Shown one piece after another: positions 46,774-58,199 of a stretch of 64,000 nt of DNA. The translations under genes were made by a program, and so were the position numbers. Below the pieces are notes generated by a model. It was not told the origin of the DNA, made no database searches, and saw nothing but the letters and a program-made list of their open reading frames with translations. The stretch is from the NCBI GenBank assembly GCA_030035585.1, contig CM057469.1, forward strand, positions 17,106,501 to 17,170,500, given 5' to 3'. This stretch comes from Dugong dugon. Its lineage: Eukaryota; Chordata; Mammalia; Sirenia; Dugongidae. Position 1 is the stretch's first letter. Every line of letters begins with the position of its first letter.

Positions 46774-48933
46774 ACCCATACCTCACGCCATATACAAAAA
46801 CTAATTCAAAATGGATCAAAGACCTAAATATAAAGCCAAAAACTATAAAGTTCATAGAAGAAAAAATAGGACCAACGCTACAGGCCTTAATACACAGCAT
46901 TAACAGGATACAAACCATAACCATCAACACACAAACCCCAGAAGATAAGCTAGATAACTGGGATCTTCTAAAAATCAAACACCTATGCTCTTCAAAAGAG
47001 ATCACCAAAAGAGTAAAAAGAGAACCTACAGACTGGGAAAAAAGTTTCGGACAGTACAAGTCAGACCAAGTTCTAATCTCCATAACCTACAAGAAAATCC
47101 AACACCTCTACAAAAAAATAAATAATCCTATTAAAAAATGGACAAACGAACAGACACTTCACCAAAGAAGACATTCAAGCGTCCAAGAGACACATGAGGA
47201 AATGCTCGCGATCACTAGCCATTAGAGAAATGCAAATTAAAACCACAATGAGATACTATCTCACCCCGGCATCACCGGCACGAATCAGAAACACTGGAAA
47301 AAAGAAATGTTGGAGAGGCTGCAGGGAGATTGGAACTCTTATGCACTGCTGGTGGAAATGCATAATGATACAAACATTTTGGAAAATGATATGGCACTTC
47401 CTTAGAAAGCTAGAAATAGACATACCATACCATCCAGCAATCCCACTCCTAGGAATATATCCTAGAGAAATAAGAGCCATTACACGAATAGACATATGCA
47501 CACCCGTGTTCATGGCAGCATTGTTCACAATTGCAAAAAGATGGAAACGACCTAGATGCCCATCAACAGTTGAATGGATAAACAAACTATGGTACATACA
47601 CACAATTGAGTATTATGCAACGATAAAGAACAATGGTGAATCTGTGAAGCATCTCATAACATGGATGAAACTGGAGGACATTATGCTGAAGTGAAATAAG
47701 TCAATCACAAAAGGACAAATATTATATGAGACCTCTATTGTAAAAACCCATGAAAAAGTTCACACAAAAAATGTAACAGTCTTTGTTGGTTACCAGGGAT
47801 GGGAGGGGTGGGGGGGAATACTAAACAGGCAATAGATAAGCTGTATCTTGGGTGAAGGGTGAGACAGTACACAATACTGGGAAACCAGCACAACTTGTAC
47901 AGGGAAAGGTCATGGAAGCTCCATGGACACATCCAAACTCCCTGAGAGTCTGAACTGCTGGGCGGAGGGCTGTGAGGACCATGGTCTCGGGGAACATCTA
48001 GCTCAATTGGCATAACACAGTTTACAAAGTCATTGTTCTACATTCTCCCTTGGTGAGTAGCGTCTGGGGTCTTAAAAGCCTGTGAGTAGCCATCTAAGAT
48101 ACTCCACTGGTCTCATCCCTTTGGGAGCAAGGGAGAATGAAGAGAACAGGATACAAGGAAAAGATTAGTCCGAGGGACTAATGGACCACAGCTACCAAGG
48201 CCTCCACCACACTGAGTCCAGTACAGCTAGATGGTGCCCGGCTACCACCACTGACTGCTCTGGCCAGGATCACAACAGAGGGTTCTGGACAGAGCTGGAG
48301 AAGGATGTAGAACAAAATTCTAACTCACAAAAAAAAAAGACCAGATTTACTGGCCTAAAGGAGACTGGAGAAACCCCGAGAGTATGGCCCCCAGACACCC
48401 TTTTAGCTCAGTGGTGAAGTGATTTGCAAGGTTCACCATTCAGCCGGGGAGTGGACAGCACCATAAAACCAAATGGGACTAATGAGGCACAGCAGTCCAA
48501 GGACAAGGGCCAGAAGGCAGAAGGGGACAGGAAAGCTGGTGATAGGGAACCCAAGGTTGAGTAAGGATAGTGTTGATGTGTTGTGAGGTTGTTAACCATT
48601 GTCATAGGGCAACATGTGTACTAACCTTTAAATGAGAAACTTGTTCTGTAAGCCTTCGTCTAAAGTGAGAATAGCAGCACAATTGGAAGAGTGTAGTCGA
48701 TGTCACTGAACTGTGCATGTAGAAATTTTTGAAATGGTGTATCTTTGGCTATGTATATTTTCACCAAAAAAAAAAAAAAAAGGTTGAGAAGGGAGAGGGT
48801 TGACACGTCATGGGGTTGTTAACCAATGTCATAAAACAATATGTGTACTACTGTTTACTGAGAAACAATTTGTTCTGTAAACCTTCACCTGAAGTACAAT
48901 AAAATAAAAATAAAAATAATTAAAAAAAAAAAA
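46774..48933 (+). mobile_element. 5'-truncated L1 of the young subfamily
   Basis: The copy starts in the ORF2 C-terminal third and includes the full 3' UTR and A-rich tail. Exact 15-bp duplications AGACATCCAGGTGGA flank it (46759-46773 and 48934-48948). It resembles the full-length L1 (about 16.0-18.17 kb) very closely throughout. It has few disruptions in its last frame (47194-47694: [25 protein letters not shown]). Confidence 0.94.
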
Positions 48934-49145
48934 AGACATCCAGGTGGAGATTTAAAGTAGGCAATTTGATATTCTCTTCTGGAGTTCAGGGAAGGGGTCT
49001 GGCTGGAGTTATCAATTTGGGATTATCAGTATATTGTTGGTATTTAAAGCCATGTGACTGGGTAATATTACTGAGGGTGTGCGTGTAGAAAGAAAAGAAG
49101 AAGAGGTCTAGGTCCAAGAACTGAACCCTAGGACACACCAAGATT

Positions 49146-49342
49146 TACAGCTGCACTGTCCAATACAGTAATCTCTAACCACGTGTGGCTATCAAAATTT
49201 AAATTACATTAAATTTAAAATTGAGTTCCTCAGTTTCACCAGCCACATTCTAAGTGGTCGATAGCCACCCATGTCTACCATATTGGAGAGCCCAAATGTA
49301 GAATGCCTATCATCACAGAAAATTCTATTTGGCAGCTCTGAC
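49146..49342. mobile_element. hAT-like non-autonomous DNA transposon
   Basis: CACTGTCCAATACAGTAATC at one end and TCTATTTGGCAGCTCTG at the other are imperfect inverse ends of a common MER-type element, with the internal block AGTTCCTCAGTTTCACCAGC. Confidence 0.6.
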
Positions 49343-49481
49343 TTAGAAGTTAGGCAGGTGAAAAGGCTAAGGAGAATGGGAAAGAGCAACTAGAAAGGTA
49401 TGGGTTAAGACAGGAGAGTGTGGTCGCCAAGTGAAAAAAATATTTCTAGGGGAAGAAAGTGGTTAACTGTGCTAAATACTG

Positions 49482-49801
49482 CTAATGTTGTTGTTGTTGC
49501 TGATGCTGTTGTTGCTAGCTGACATTGAGTTGGCCTCTGACTCATGGTGACTTCGTGCACAATGGGATCGGGCTGTTGTGGTCATAGGGCTTTCATTGGC
49601 TGATTTCCGGGAGTAGACTGCCAGTCTTTTCTTCCTAGTCTGTCTTAGTCTGGAAACTCTGCTAAAACCTGTTCAGCATTGTAGCAACACACAAGTCTCC
49701 ACTAACAGATGGATGGTGGCTGCTCTTAAGATGTATTGGTTGGAAATCAAACCCGGGTCTTCCACATGGAATCAAGAATTCTACCACTGAACCACCAGTG
49801 A
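49482..49801 (-). mobile_element. SINE with tRNA-Gly-like head
   Basis: On the minus strand the head reads CACTGGTGGTTCAGTGGTAG then AATTCT, which follows tRNA-Gly through its A box, and later ACCCGGGTTTGATTT as a B box. The body (GCTGAACAGGTTTTAGCAGA) and the tail after CATGAGTCAGAGG join it to AfroSINEs. Confidence 0.85.
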
Positions 49802-50221
49802 TAGGTCAGATAATAGGAGGACTGAGAAAATAACTATTGAATTAGCAACATGGTGGTCACTGGTGATCTTGACAAGGACAGTTTCTGAAGAGTGGTGGGA
49901 GCAAAAATCTTACAGGGTGAATTCAAGTAGTTTTATTACGAAGAGGAGAGATAGAGTACACTAGCTGGAGTAAGAAAGGGCTGAGAGTTTTTTGGTTTGT
50001 TTTCAAAATGGGAAAAATAACAGCATGTTTGTATGCTGATGGGAATGACCCAGTAGAGAGAGAAAAACCAAAGATACAGGAGAGAAAAGTGAAAATAGCT
50101 GGAGGGATGTCCTTAAATAGAGGTTAAGACATGGAATCTCGTGCACACAGGGATCCCAGACGGTGTATCGACCATATCAAGAGAGAAGTTACAGTACGGG
50201 GGAATAAATAGAGGTAGATCA

Positions 50222-50342
50222 GGTTCCTGGGTGACAAAAACAGTTTGTGCTTGGCTACTAATCTAAAGGTTGGAGGTTTAAACCCACCCAGAGGCACCGT
50301 GAAAGAAAGTCCTGGTGATCTGCTTTCATAAAGATTACGGCC
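50222..50342 (+). mobile_element. AfroSINE, second subfamily, 3'-truncated
   Basis: GGTTCCTGGGTGACAAAAAC to CTTTCATAAAGATTACGGCC; the remainder is replaced by an L1 fragment. Confidence 0.8.
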
Positions 50343-50680
50343 AAATAACATAGTTCATAAAGCTTATGTTCTACATCCTAATTTATTAAGTAGTGTCTAG
50401 GGTCTTAAAGGCTTCCGAGTGGCCATCTAAGATACAACTATTGGTCTCTACTCTTCTGGAGCAAAAGAGAAAGCAGGAAACCAAAAACTCCAAGAAGAAA
50501 CTAGTCTACACGACCAATAGTCTACACTAACTGCAGCCTCATTTACCCTGAGACCAGAAAACTAGATGGTGCTACCACTACTGACCGTTCTGATCAGACG
50601 GATCCTGTCAGAATGGGAGAAAAATGTGGAACACAACCTCAAAGTCTTGAAAAGATCCGGACTTATTGTTCTTTTCTGAT
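50343..50680 (+). mobile_element. L1 3' UTR fragment
   Basis: TCTAGGGTCTTAAAGGCTTC, GGCCATCTAAGATACAACTA and GAAAACTAGATGGTGCTACC match the 3' UTR shared by the other L1s in the window, but diverged, so it is an older copy. Confidence 0.8.
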
Positions 50681-51397
50681 TACTTGAATTGTCTGCAGTA
50701 AAGTAGGAAGCCAAGTCTCCTGCCAAAAATGAGGTTTGAGGAAAAAGAATCCAGGAAGAGGGAGTCATCTAGGAAAGTGGGAAAGTGAGTGGACGTGGGA
50801 AAGACAGTGTGGCCACCCTCCTCAGGTCAGCGATCATGAGTTTAAAGCGAGACTGATGGGCCATGGTCGTTTTTCCTCAGCCATGTTCAGCTGCATAGGT
50901 TAGGTGTTGAGAAAGGGAGTTGGAGTCAAGCAGGATTATGACTTAAGCGAAGCAGTGTGACGAAGCAACAGGTGATGGCTCAGCATGTGCTTGTCTCCCC
51001 TACCTAATAGAGATGGGATTCGTACTTTTTTTTGGCCACTCCCTTCCTACTGCCTCTTACCTTAACCTGTTGCCACGAACAGTGGGCGCAGAAAAAGTTT
51101 TATTCTTGTTTAGTTGGCAACCTAGCAAAAAACACCCAAACTTTTTAAAATTTAAAACAACATCTAAATGGGCATCTGTTGATATCATGTATTTGAATAT
51201 AGAAATGTATATACAAATAAAATCAGGAGTCAGGGGCTTTAACTCTTTGGGAAGAAAGACGATGATGAAAATGACATCATCCAGGGAAGTAAATTCCCTT
51301 TTTCTATTGAGCATCTATTATGTGTAAATCCCCATAAGTCTGTATCAGGGTTTCTCTGCCTTGGCACTACTGATATTGGGGCCAGATAATTCTTTTT

Positions 51398-51400
<3 letters not shown>

Positions 51401-51453
<53 letters not shown>
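51401..51453. repeat. (GT)n microsatellite
   Basis: About 26 uninterrupted GT units. It generates the VCVCVC and HTHTHT open frames. Confidence 0.97.
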
Positions 51454-51454
<1 letters not shown>

Positions 51455-51639
51455 TGGGAGGTTTAGCAACATTTCTGATTCCATTCCACATCTCTAAATT
51501 AGATCCTGGGAAGAGGAGTTGTTTATTGGGTTCTTCCAACCCCAATACACACTGTACCATATTGTCAGTACATGGCACATCTATTAAGGACTATCTCTTA
51601 GTCGCTTTTGTACTCTAGGTGCCGTCCTAGCTTTTTCTG

Positions 51640-51875
51640 TTAATGCATTCAACAAAAATATATTAAGTACCTACTATACGCTGGCTACTGTTTTAGGCAT
51701 TGGGAATATGTACTGAAGGAAAAAACCAATATATGTACTAATAAAGTTTTCGTTTTGGCAGAGGGAGGAGGGATAGACAATAAAGAAATAAAACATACAG
51801 TATAGCAGATGGAGATAGGAGCTCTGGGGACTACGAAGTAGTTAAGGGGGACAGAGAGGGCTGGCATGGGGAGGA
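51640..51875 (+). repeat. Ancient purine-rich repeat (short fragment)
   Basis: GTACCTACTATACGCTGGCT to GATAGACAATAAAGAAATAA corresponds to the start of the long ancient repeat. Confidence 0.5.
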
Positions 51876-51904
51876 GGAAGGTATGTTTTATTTATTTATT
51901 TATT

Positions 51905-52560
51905 TTTTACTTATTCTATTTTGTTGTTGTTGTTGAGAACAACAGCAGAACATACACCACTTCAACCATTTCTACATGTACAATTCAGTGACACCGATTG
52001 TATTATTCAATTGGTGCAACCATTATCATCCTCGTTTTCCAAATTGCTCCTCCCTCATTAACATAATCTCACTGACCCCTAAATTTCCTACCTAATCTTT
52101 CCAGTTGCTGTTGTCAATTTGATCCCATATAGATAGATCTTAAAAGAGCCCAATGCTCACGGCAGAACTTCTTTACTAGTTAAGCTAAACTATTGTTTGG
52201 TTTTAAGAAAACTTCAGAGGATAGTTTTGGTTTAGGGTTTAAAGATTATGTCAGGGCAATAGTTTCAGGGTTTCATCTAGCTTCCAGGGAGCTAGAAAAG
52301 CTGGATTCATTGAGAATTTTAAATTTTGTTCTACATTTTCCCCCTTTTGATCAGGATTCTTTCATAGACTCTTTGATCAAAATGTTCAGTAACAGTAGCC
52401 AGGCACCATCCAGTTCTTCTGGTCTCATGGCAAAGGAGGCAGTTGTTCATGGAGGCAATTAGCCACACATTCTCATTCCTCCCCCTATTTGTGGCTCTCC
52501 TTCCTCTGTTGCTCCAGGCAAATAGAGACCAACTGCTGTGCCTTGGATGGCAACTGCAAG
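51905..52560 (+). repeat. Lineage-specific repeat candidate, family unassigned
   Basis: A compact block from TTGTTGTTGTTGAGAACAAC to GCCTTGGATGGCAACTGCAA with low decay compared with neighbours. It has AGCAGAACATACACCACTTC near the start and CCAGTTCTTCTGGTCTCATG near the end. No full coding frame is seen; the 89-codon frame at 52193-52462 has no recognisable domain. I have the impression of an afrotherian interspersed repeat (LTR or L1-related), without proof. Confidence 0.45.
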
Positions 52561-52959
52561 AAGGCTTGCTGTTTTAAGTAGGGCTTTTGAGCAGAGGCTG
52601 AAGGAGGGGAGTGAGCAAGCCTTCTGGGGATATATGGGTGAAGAGGGACAGGCAGAGGCAGCACGGAACAAGGCTCTGAGGCAGGTCCTTGTTCATTGTG
52701 TTTGAGAAACAGCAAGGAGGCCAGTGTGGTGGGACGAAGTGACCAGGAGGAGAGAAGAGGAAAATGGGGTCAGAGAGAGGGAGTGGAGGATTTGGGCTTT
52801 GGGAAACCACTGAAGCATTTGCATTTAACAATAAACGATCTTGTTTTTAAAGTCCAACATAAGTGAGGGCCATTTCATGCCACATTATCTTGTGAGCTTT
52901 TAAAATATGTTAACCCCATGGCTTCTTTGTTCTGAAATTCAAGGAATTTTCTAGTCTCC

Positions 52960-53170
52960 TGGCTCCCATAAGAAATCTTTTTTTTTTTTTTAACAGAGTT
53001 AGTTGATTTTTAAACATTGAATTAGACTGATTGATTCATTCATTCCTTAAATAAATGCCTCAAGCTCTATCATAGGCCCTGGGAATGCAAGGATGAACAA
53101 GACAGATACAGTTCCGATCTCATAGATTCCTAGTCTAGAGGAGGGAACAATAACAGTAAAACTTTTAATT
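52960..53170 (+). repeat. Ancient repeat fragment
   Basis: CTCTATCATAGGCCCTGGGA to GACAGATACAGTTCCGATCT follows the opening of the common old repeat family. Confidence 0.45.
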
Positions 53171-53689
53171 ATCAAGAAAATGATACCCACAATCCCATGA
53201 AGGATTTATAATGGTTTTTGGTCTCTTATGATCTTTATTCTCATGTGCTGATAATTTGTACGTGGTTAGAAGTATAATATAAATACAATTTTGTATTCTA
53301 TGTTTTCCACCTTAACTTTTTTTTTTAATTCCAGCGGCTCTAAAGTCAAGGCATTTTATTTTGCTTTATCTTCAGTGATCCATACTTTCTTTAGTGAGAA
53401 GGCAGAGGAAGAGAAAGATATCACCTGGAGAGATAAATATTTATTTACACTTGACAGATAGTCTCCTTAACGTTTTTTGATAAGCACTTTTTTCTGATCT
53501 CAAGTTATATTCAAATTTATGAAAAAATTTTCCATAATACTGTTAATACTGAATTTTACCTGAACCCTATGATATTAGAAAATAGCAATGGCTAAAGAAA
53601 TCCCCCATCCTTTGTGTCCAGGAAAACAGCTTACTGCAAATAATGACCCTTCCTATACAACATAGATATATGGCATAGATATATGGAGC

Positions 53690-54335
53690 CCCTTGTTTAC
53701 CTGACACAGCCAGACACCAAAAAACCCCATTGCCATTAAGTCGATTCCAACTCATAGTGACCCTATAGGACAGAGTAGAACTGCCCAATAGGGTTTCCAA
53801 GGAGCAGCTGGTAGATTCAAACTACCAACCTTTTGGTTAGCAGCCAAGCTCTTAACCACTGTGCAACCAGGACTCCCAGCCAGACATAGGCCCTCCAAAT
53901 CCCATTCCTTGCCTCGTAAATGAGTAACTGAATTGCTTGTCCCCACTGATCAATCAGAAACAAAATGCTTCTTAACCAAACTTTGGTTAAGCTTCTCTCC
54001 TTCCCCCAAGTCCCTGAAATTTGGCCTACCCTCAGCCTGAGCAAACTACCCTTTTTAAGGATCCTTCCTGGAGAATAGGCTGATCTCGTAAAAAATTCAG
54101 ATTTACTATCTGATGATGTCACTCACTCATCCCACTTCCCCACACTTGGTTTTTTTCTAACCTTGTTTACTTTCAGTCTCTATGAAAGAAAACCACTTTT
54201 TCCCTAACGCTTTGAGATGCTTGCAGATCTTATGGTCTGGATGTTCTCCCTACTGTGGTTGTCCTCTTCCCCCGCTACCACAACAGTCCCTTTCTCCCTG
54301 AATAAAGTTGAGATGTGTTTTTATTTGGCAACGCA
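53690..54335 (+). mobile_element. Probable solo LTR of an endogenous retrovirus, split by an AfroSINE
   Basis: A block from GAGCCCCTTGTTTACCTGAC to CCTGAATAAAGTTGAGATGT has LTR-like organisation: a pyrimidine-rich downstream part, a TCTATGAAAGAAA stretch as possible degenerate TATA, and an AATAAA signal at about 54301. No gag, pol or env is adjacent. The AfroSINE sits at 53717-53876. The LTR borders are approximate. Confidence 0.5.
53717..53876 (-). mobile_element. AfroSINE with 10-bp target-site duplication
   Basis: Antisense copy from CCATTGCCATTAAGTCGATT to ACTGTGCAACCAGGACTCC between two copies of CAGCCAGACA (53707-53716 and 53877-53886). Confidence 0.94.
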
Positions 54336-54339
54336 GACA

Positions 54340-54500
54340 TTGCTTATAGATGTATATTTAGAGCCTTTCCAATTTGCCACTATTACAAATAATGCTACTA
54401 TCCATAGCCTTATAGATATAACTGTTTCTTTCTCTTGAATAGTTTTCTTAGGGCAAATTTCCAGACCTGAGTTTACCGAGTAAAAAGCTACCGGTATTAT
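54340..54500 (-). mobile_element. Old L1 fragment (L1M-type)
   Basis: CAATTTGCCACTATTACAAA and TAGGGCAAATTTCCAGACCT resemble antisense ancient L1 3' sequence. Confidence 0.5.
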
Positions 54501-55059
54501 ATCTGGGCTGTGCTTGTCAAAGGTCCCTAATGGGTGCAGCTTGGACTTGGTCGCACATACCCCCACGACATGAACCTGAGCTGTTTTTTACAGCCATTGC
54601 CCAGACTCAAGTCTGCCAGATGAAAAATCTTGGTGAATGTGTACTTTCCAGAATGTCTAATTAGACCATGTTTTGATAATTGGGAGGAAGGGGAGTAGTA
54701 TCTCTCTTTGCATATGAATTGTAACAATAAGCAGTTGGACATTCGGCCTTCCTAAGCAGAAAATAGGTTCTTACTTGTGTTATATGTGGCAGAGAAGGAC
54801 TATCTCATCAGATATTCAGGCATTGTCTAAAACTGCTCAACCTACCAACCACATTCTCTCAGTACTGTCTCACTATAGAAAGAACTATTATTTCTAATGA
54901 ATCTTTTAGGGAGAGAAAAAAGATCTTATTGTTAACACTTTTTTACACTACATTCTTTTTCTCCAGTATTTTTTTCTGAAAATTTTCAAACTTACAGAAC
55001 ATTTGAAGAATACTGATACAACCAAACAACAACAACAAAAAGACAAAAGCAAGAAACCA

Positions 55060-55190
55060 AGCCCCGTTGTGGTCGAGTCGATTCTGACTCACAGCCACTC
55101 TATAGGACAGAGTAGCACTGCCCCATAGAGTTTCCAAGGAGCAGCTAGGGCATTACAACTGCCGACCTTTTGGTTAGCAGCTGAAGAGTC
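55060..55190 (-). mobile_element. AfroSINE
   Basis: Antisense copy from GCCCCGTTGTGGTCGAGTCG to GGTTAGCAGCTGAAGAGTCA, preceded by an A-rich stretch with CAA units. Confidence 0.9.
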
Positions 55191-55199
55191 ACCCACGTA

Positions 55200-55710
55200 T
55201 CCTTCTTGATTGACTGGTTTTAACATTTTGCCTCTTTTTTCTTTATCTATCTATCTGTATATTTTTCTTTGCTGAGCCATTAGAAAGTAAGTTGTAGATA
55301 TAATGACCTTCACCCCTAAATTTTTCAGCATTTATCTCCTGAGAACAATGACATTTTCCCAAATAATCATAATACTATTATCTCACCCAAAAAATTTAAC
55401 ATTGTTACATAATATTAGCTAATATATAGAACAAATTCAAATTTCACTATTGTCCCCAAATGTCCTATAGGGTTTTTTAAAATCCAGGATCCAGTCAAGA
55501 GTCATGCATTGCATTTGGTTGTCATATCTCTTTAATCTCCATTAATCTAGACAAGTCACCTCCCCTTTTTAAAAATCGTCCACGACACTGGCATTTTTGA
55601 AGCGCTCAGAACAGCTGTCTTGCAGAATGTCACACTATCTGGATTTGTCTGAATGTATCCTCAGAATTGGATTCAGGTTAAACATTTTTGCAAGAATACT
55701 ACATTGGTGA
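55200..55710 (-). mobile_element. Ancient L1-like 3' sequence
   Basis: CATTGCATTTGGTTGTCATA, TCTGGATTTGTCTGAATGTA and CAAGAATACTACATTGGTGA belong to a widespread old L1-derived pattern that recurs at 57500-57920. Confidence 0.5.
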
Positions 55711-55729
55711 TTTGGGTGGGCAGAACTAT

Positions 55730-56335
55730 AAAATGACTCTCAAATGATTCTTGCCCATGCAGAATCTCCTCCCCTTGAGTATGAGCAGAACCTGTGAAAA
55801 TGATGAGGCAGCACTCCCATGATGATGTTATGTTGTATGGCAAGAGGGATTTTGCGGATGTAATTAAGGTCCCACATCAGTTAACCATAAAATAAGGAGC
55901 TTAATTCAAGTGAGCCTGACCTAATCACATGAGCCCTTTAAATCCTTTTCTAGAAGTCAGAGACAGGGAAGCCATAGGTTCAAATTACAAGAAAGATTCT
56001 ATATACAATTGTTGGCTGGACAATGGAGGAGGCCAAGTGTCAAGGAACGCAGGCAGTGGAGCGCAGCTCCAGGCTGACAGCCTGCAATCAAATGGAGATC
56101 TCAGTGCTACAACCATAAGGGAGTGAATTCTGCCAACAACAAGAATGAGTTTATAAGCAGATTTTTCCTAGAGCCTCCAGATGAGACCTCAGTCTGGTCG
56201 ATATCTTGATTACCCTGAGCAAAGCCCAGGCATGGCGTGTCAGACTTCTAACCTATAGAGCTATAAACTAATAGATGGGTATTGTCTTAAGCTGCTAAAT
56301 TTGTGGTAAATTGTCATTCTGCAGTAGACAAGTAA
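55730..56335 (+). mobile_element. Old dispersed repeat, family unassigned
   Basis: From CAGAATCTCCTCCCCTTGAG through GATTTTGCGGATGTAATTAA to GTGAGCCTGACCTAATCACA and the end GTAGACAAGTAATACAG. It is a known-looking mammalian repeat (LTR or DNA element). The frame at 55929-56126 lies in it. Confidence 0.5.
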
Positions 56336-56779
56336 TACAGTGATGTGATATACTTTTCATTGTCATTGCAGCACACCAGAAGGAACATAGCATCAGTTTG
56401 CCTCATTACCAGTGATGTTAAATTGTAACTTGGTTAAAGCCATTTTTTTCTCCTTTGTAATTAACAGATAATCTGTAATGTACTACTTAGAGACTGTGCA
56501 GCTATCCTGTTCCCTAACAACCTCACTTTTTATTCAATAATTTTAGCATCCATTAATAATTCTTGCCTGAATCAATTATTGCATTGGTGTTTGCAAAACA
56601 AGAATCTTTAAAGATTTCCTAATTCTATCATTCCTTTTGCATTTACTAACTGACATTCTCCTATCAAGAAGAGCTATACAGTCTCCCTTTTAGTGTTATT
56701 AAGGATTTATGGATTACTTTTTAATTAAACATGCAATAATCCATTACAATCTTTCTTTTTTTAATTCTGAAGTTGTCTC

Positions 56780-57260
56780 AAATTTGGCCAGTGCTAACCG
56801 CTTTAATTTTATGTCTTCTTATTTTAATTAGGTAAAATTTATGTGCAGTGAAATAAGGGTACACTTTGAAATTTCAAAAAATACATAACTTGAGTAACCA
56901 ACATCAAAACAAGTTACAGAACATTTCCATTGTCTCAGAAACTTCCCCATTGCCCTTTACCAGTCAATCCCCTGCTCAGTAAGCAACTATTATTCTGATT
57001 TCTGGAGTCTCTGGGTAGTGCAAACAATTAATGAACTCAGTTGCTAACTGAAAGGTTGGAGGTTTGAATCCATGCAGAGTTGCCTCGGAAGAAAGGGTTG
57101 GTGATCTACTTCCAAAACATCAGTCATTGAAAACTCTACTCTGACACACATGGGGTGGCGAGTCAAAATCAACTTGATGGCAACTGGTTTTATTCTGATT
57201 TCTATCACCATAAATCAGTTTTGCTTACCCTTCCTATGTCCTTTTAATATGTCCCCATTA
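56780..57260 (-). mobile_element. Old L1 (L1M-type) sequence split by an AfroSINE
   Basis: CAAGTTACAGAACATTTCCA and CCTTTACCAGTCAATCCCCT, then after the SINE CATAAATCAGTTTTGCTTAC, are antisense ancient L1 3' region. Confidence 0.6.
57004..57190 (+). mobile_element. AfroSINE, second subfamily, 13-bp target-site duplication
   Basis: Sense copy between exact copies of TATTCTGATTTCT (56991-57003 and 57191-57203). Head GGAGTCTCTGGGTAGTGCAA, tail CAACTTGATGGCAACTGGTT. Confidence 0.95.
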
Positions 57261-57930
57261 GTATTTGGGCATTTGCTTGCTTTTTGGCACGAGAAGATGT
57301 TCCAGGCTCATTTTGCATTTTCTCTGCCCCAGTCCTGGAATCAATCATTTCTCCAAGGACATTTGTTCCTTTGAGCAAGGAATGGTATTTAGAATCTCAG
57401 GTCTGAGTGTGCTCACTGATACTGGGGTATCACTGCTTGTAAGCCTTTTCAGAAAACAGAACTGCAAAATAACAAACTTGTAGAAAAGTTAGAAATGTAT
57501 TAAAAGAACTTTTTTCCTACTGAACCAATTCGAAAATAAGTTGTTGACCTGATGCCACATTACTATTCTTGAATAGTTTAGTGTGTATTTCCTATAAACA
57601 AGAACATTCTCCTACATAACCCAAATAAAACCATCAAAGTTGCACTAATACAGCACTACCATCAAATCCTTAGTTTGGCCAATTGTCCAATAATGTCCTT
57701 TATAGCAAAAAGATGCATTCAGTTGTCCTGTATTTTTGGTCTTCTTTGGTCTAAAAGAGTCCCCCAATCTCTTCTTGACTTTTATGACCTTGACATTTTC
57801 AAAAATCATAGGCTGAATTACTTTGTAAAATTTCCTCAATTTGAGTTTTCTGATGTTTCCTCATGGTTAGATTCAGAATATGCAGGTGATGTCACCAAAA
57901 GTTGTGAAGTGAGGGCCTCCAAAGTTTTTG
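57261..57930 (-). mobile_element. Ancient L1-like fragments
   Basis: CAAGGACATTTGTTCCTTTG, GAATGGTATTTAGAATCTCA and TTTCCTCATGGTTAGATTCA are old L1-derived patterns. Open frames here are short and unsupported. Confidence 0.5.
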
Positions 57931-58199
57931 TATAATATTGAAATTAAGTTGATATTAATTCAATTGAGACGTTAATTGTAATACCCCCAGCAACAACTAA
58001 TAAAATAACTAAAAAAAAAAAAAAAAGTAAAATAAATGAAAAGGGGATTAAAATGGCACACTAGGAAATATCTAACACAAAAGAAGGCAGTAGTGGAGGA
58101 ATGTTGTTGTTAACAAAGATCATTTAGTTGCCACTTTTGTTTTACAAACACAAACTATTTTGAATAAAAAGTAAGTATCTCATTAATTATCAAACTACC

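Larger units (their letters stand above)
45530..51000 (+). repeat. Long ancient purine-rich repeat, interrupted several times
   Basis: Segments at 45530-45894, 46119-46773, 48949-49145, 49343-49480, 49802-50222 and 50680-51000 are collinear and match the order seen at 19.2-20.1 and 31.5-32.6 kb (for example CACTAGGGATACAGCAGTAG, then GGCTCTGAGGTAGGAACATG, GATGATGGCAGAGAGGTGGT, GACATCCAGGTGGAGATTTA, GATGGGAATGACCCAGTAGA). Later insertions are annotated separately. No coding frame is preserved. The family is old and mammal-wide, but I do not name it. Confidence 0.65.

Noticed and set aside
51239..51618. Frames with HTHTHT or VCVCVC repeats
   Set aside because: Produced by the (GT)n microsatellite at 51401-51453.
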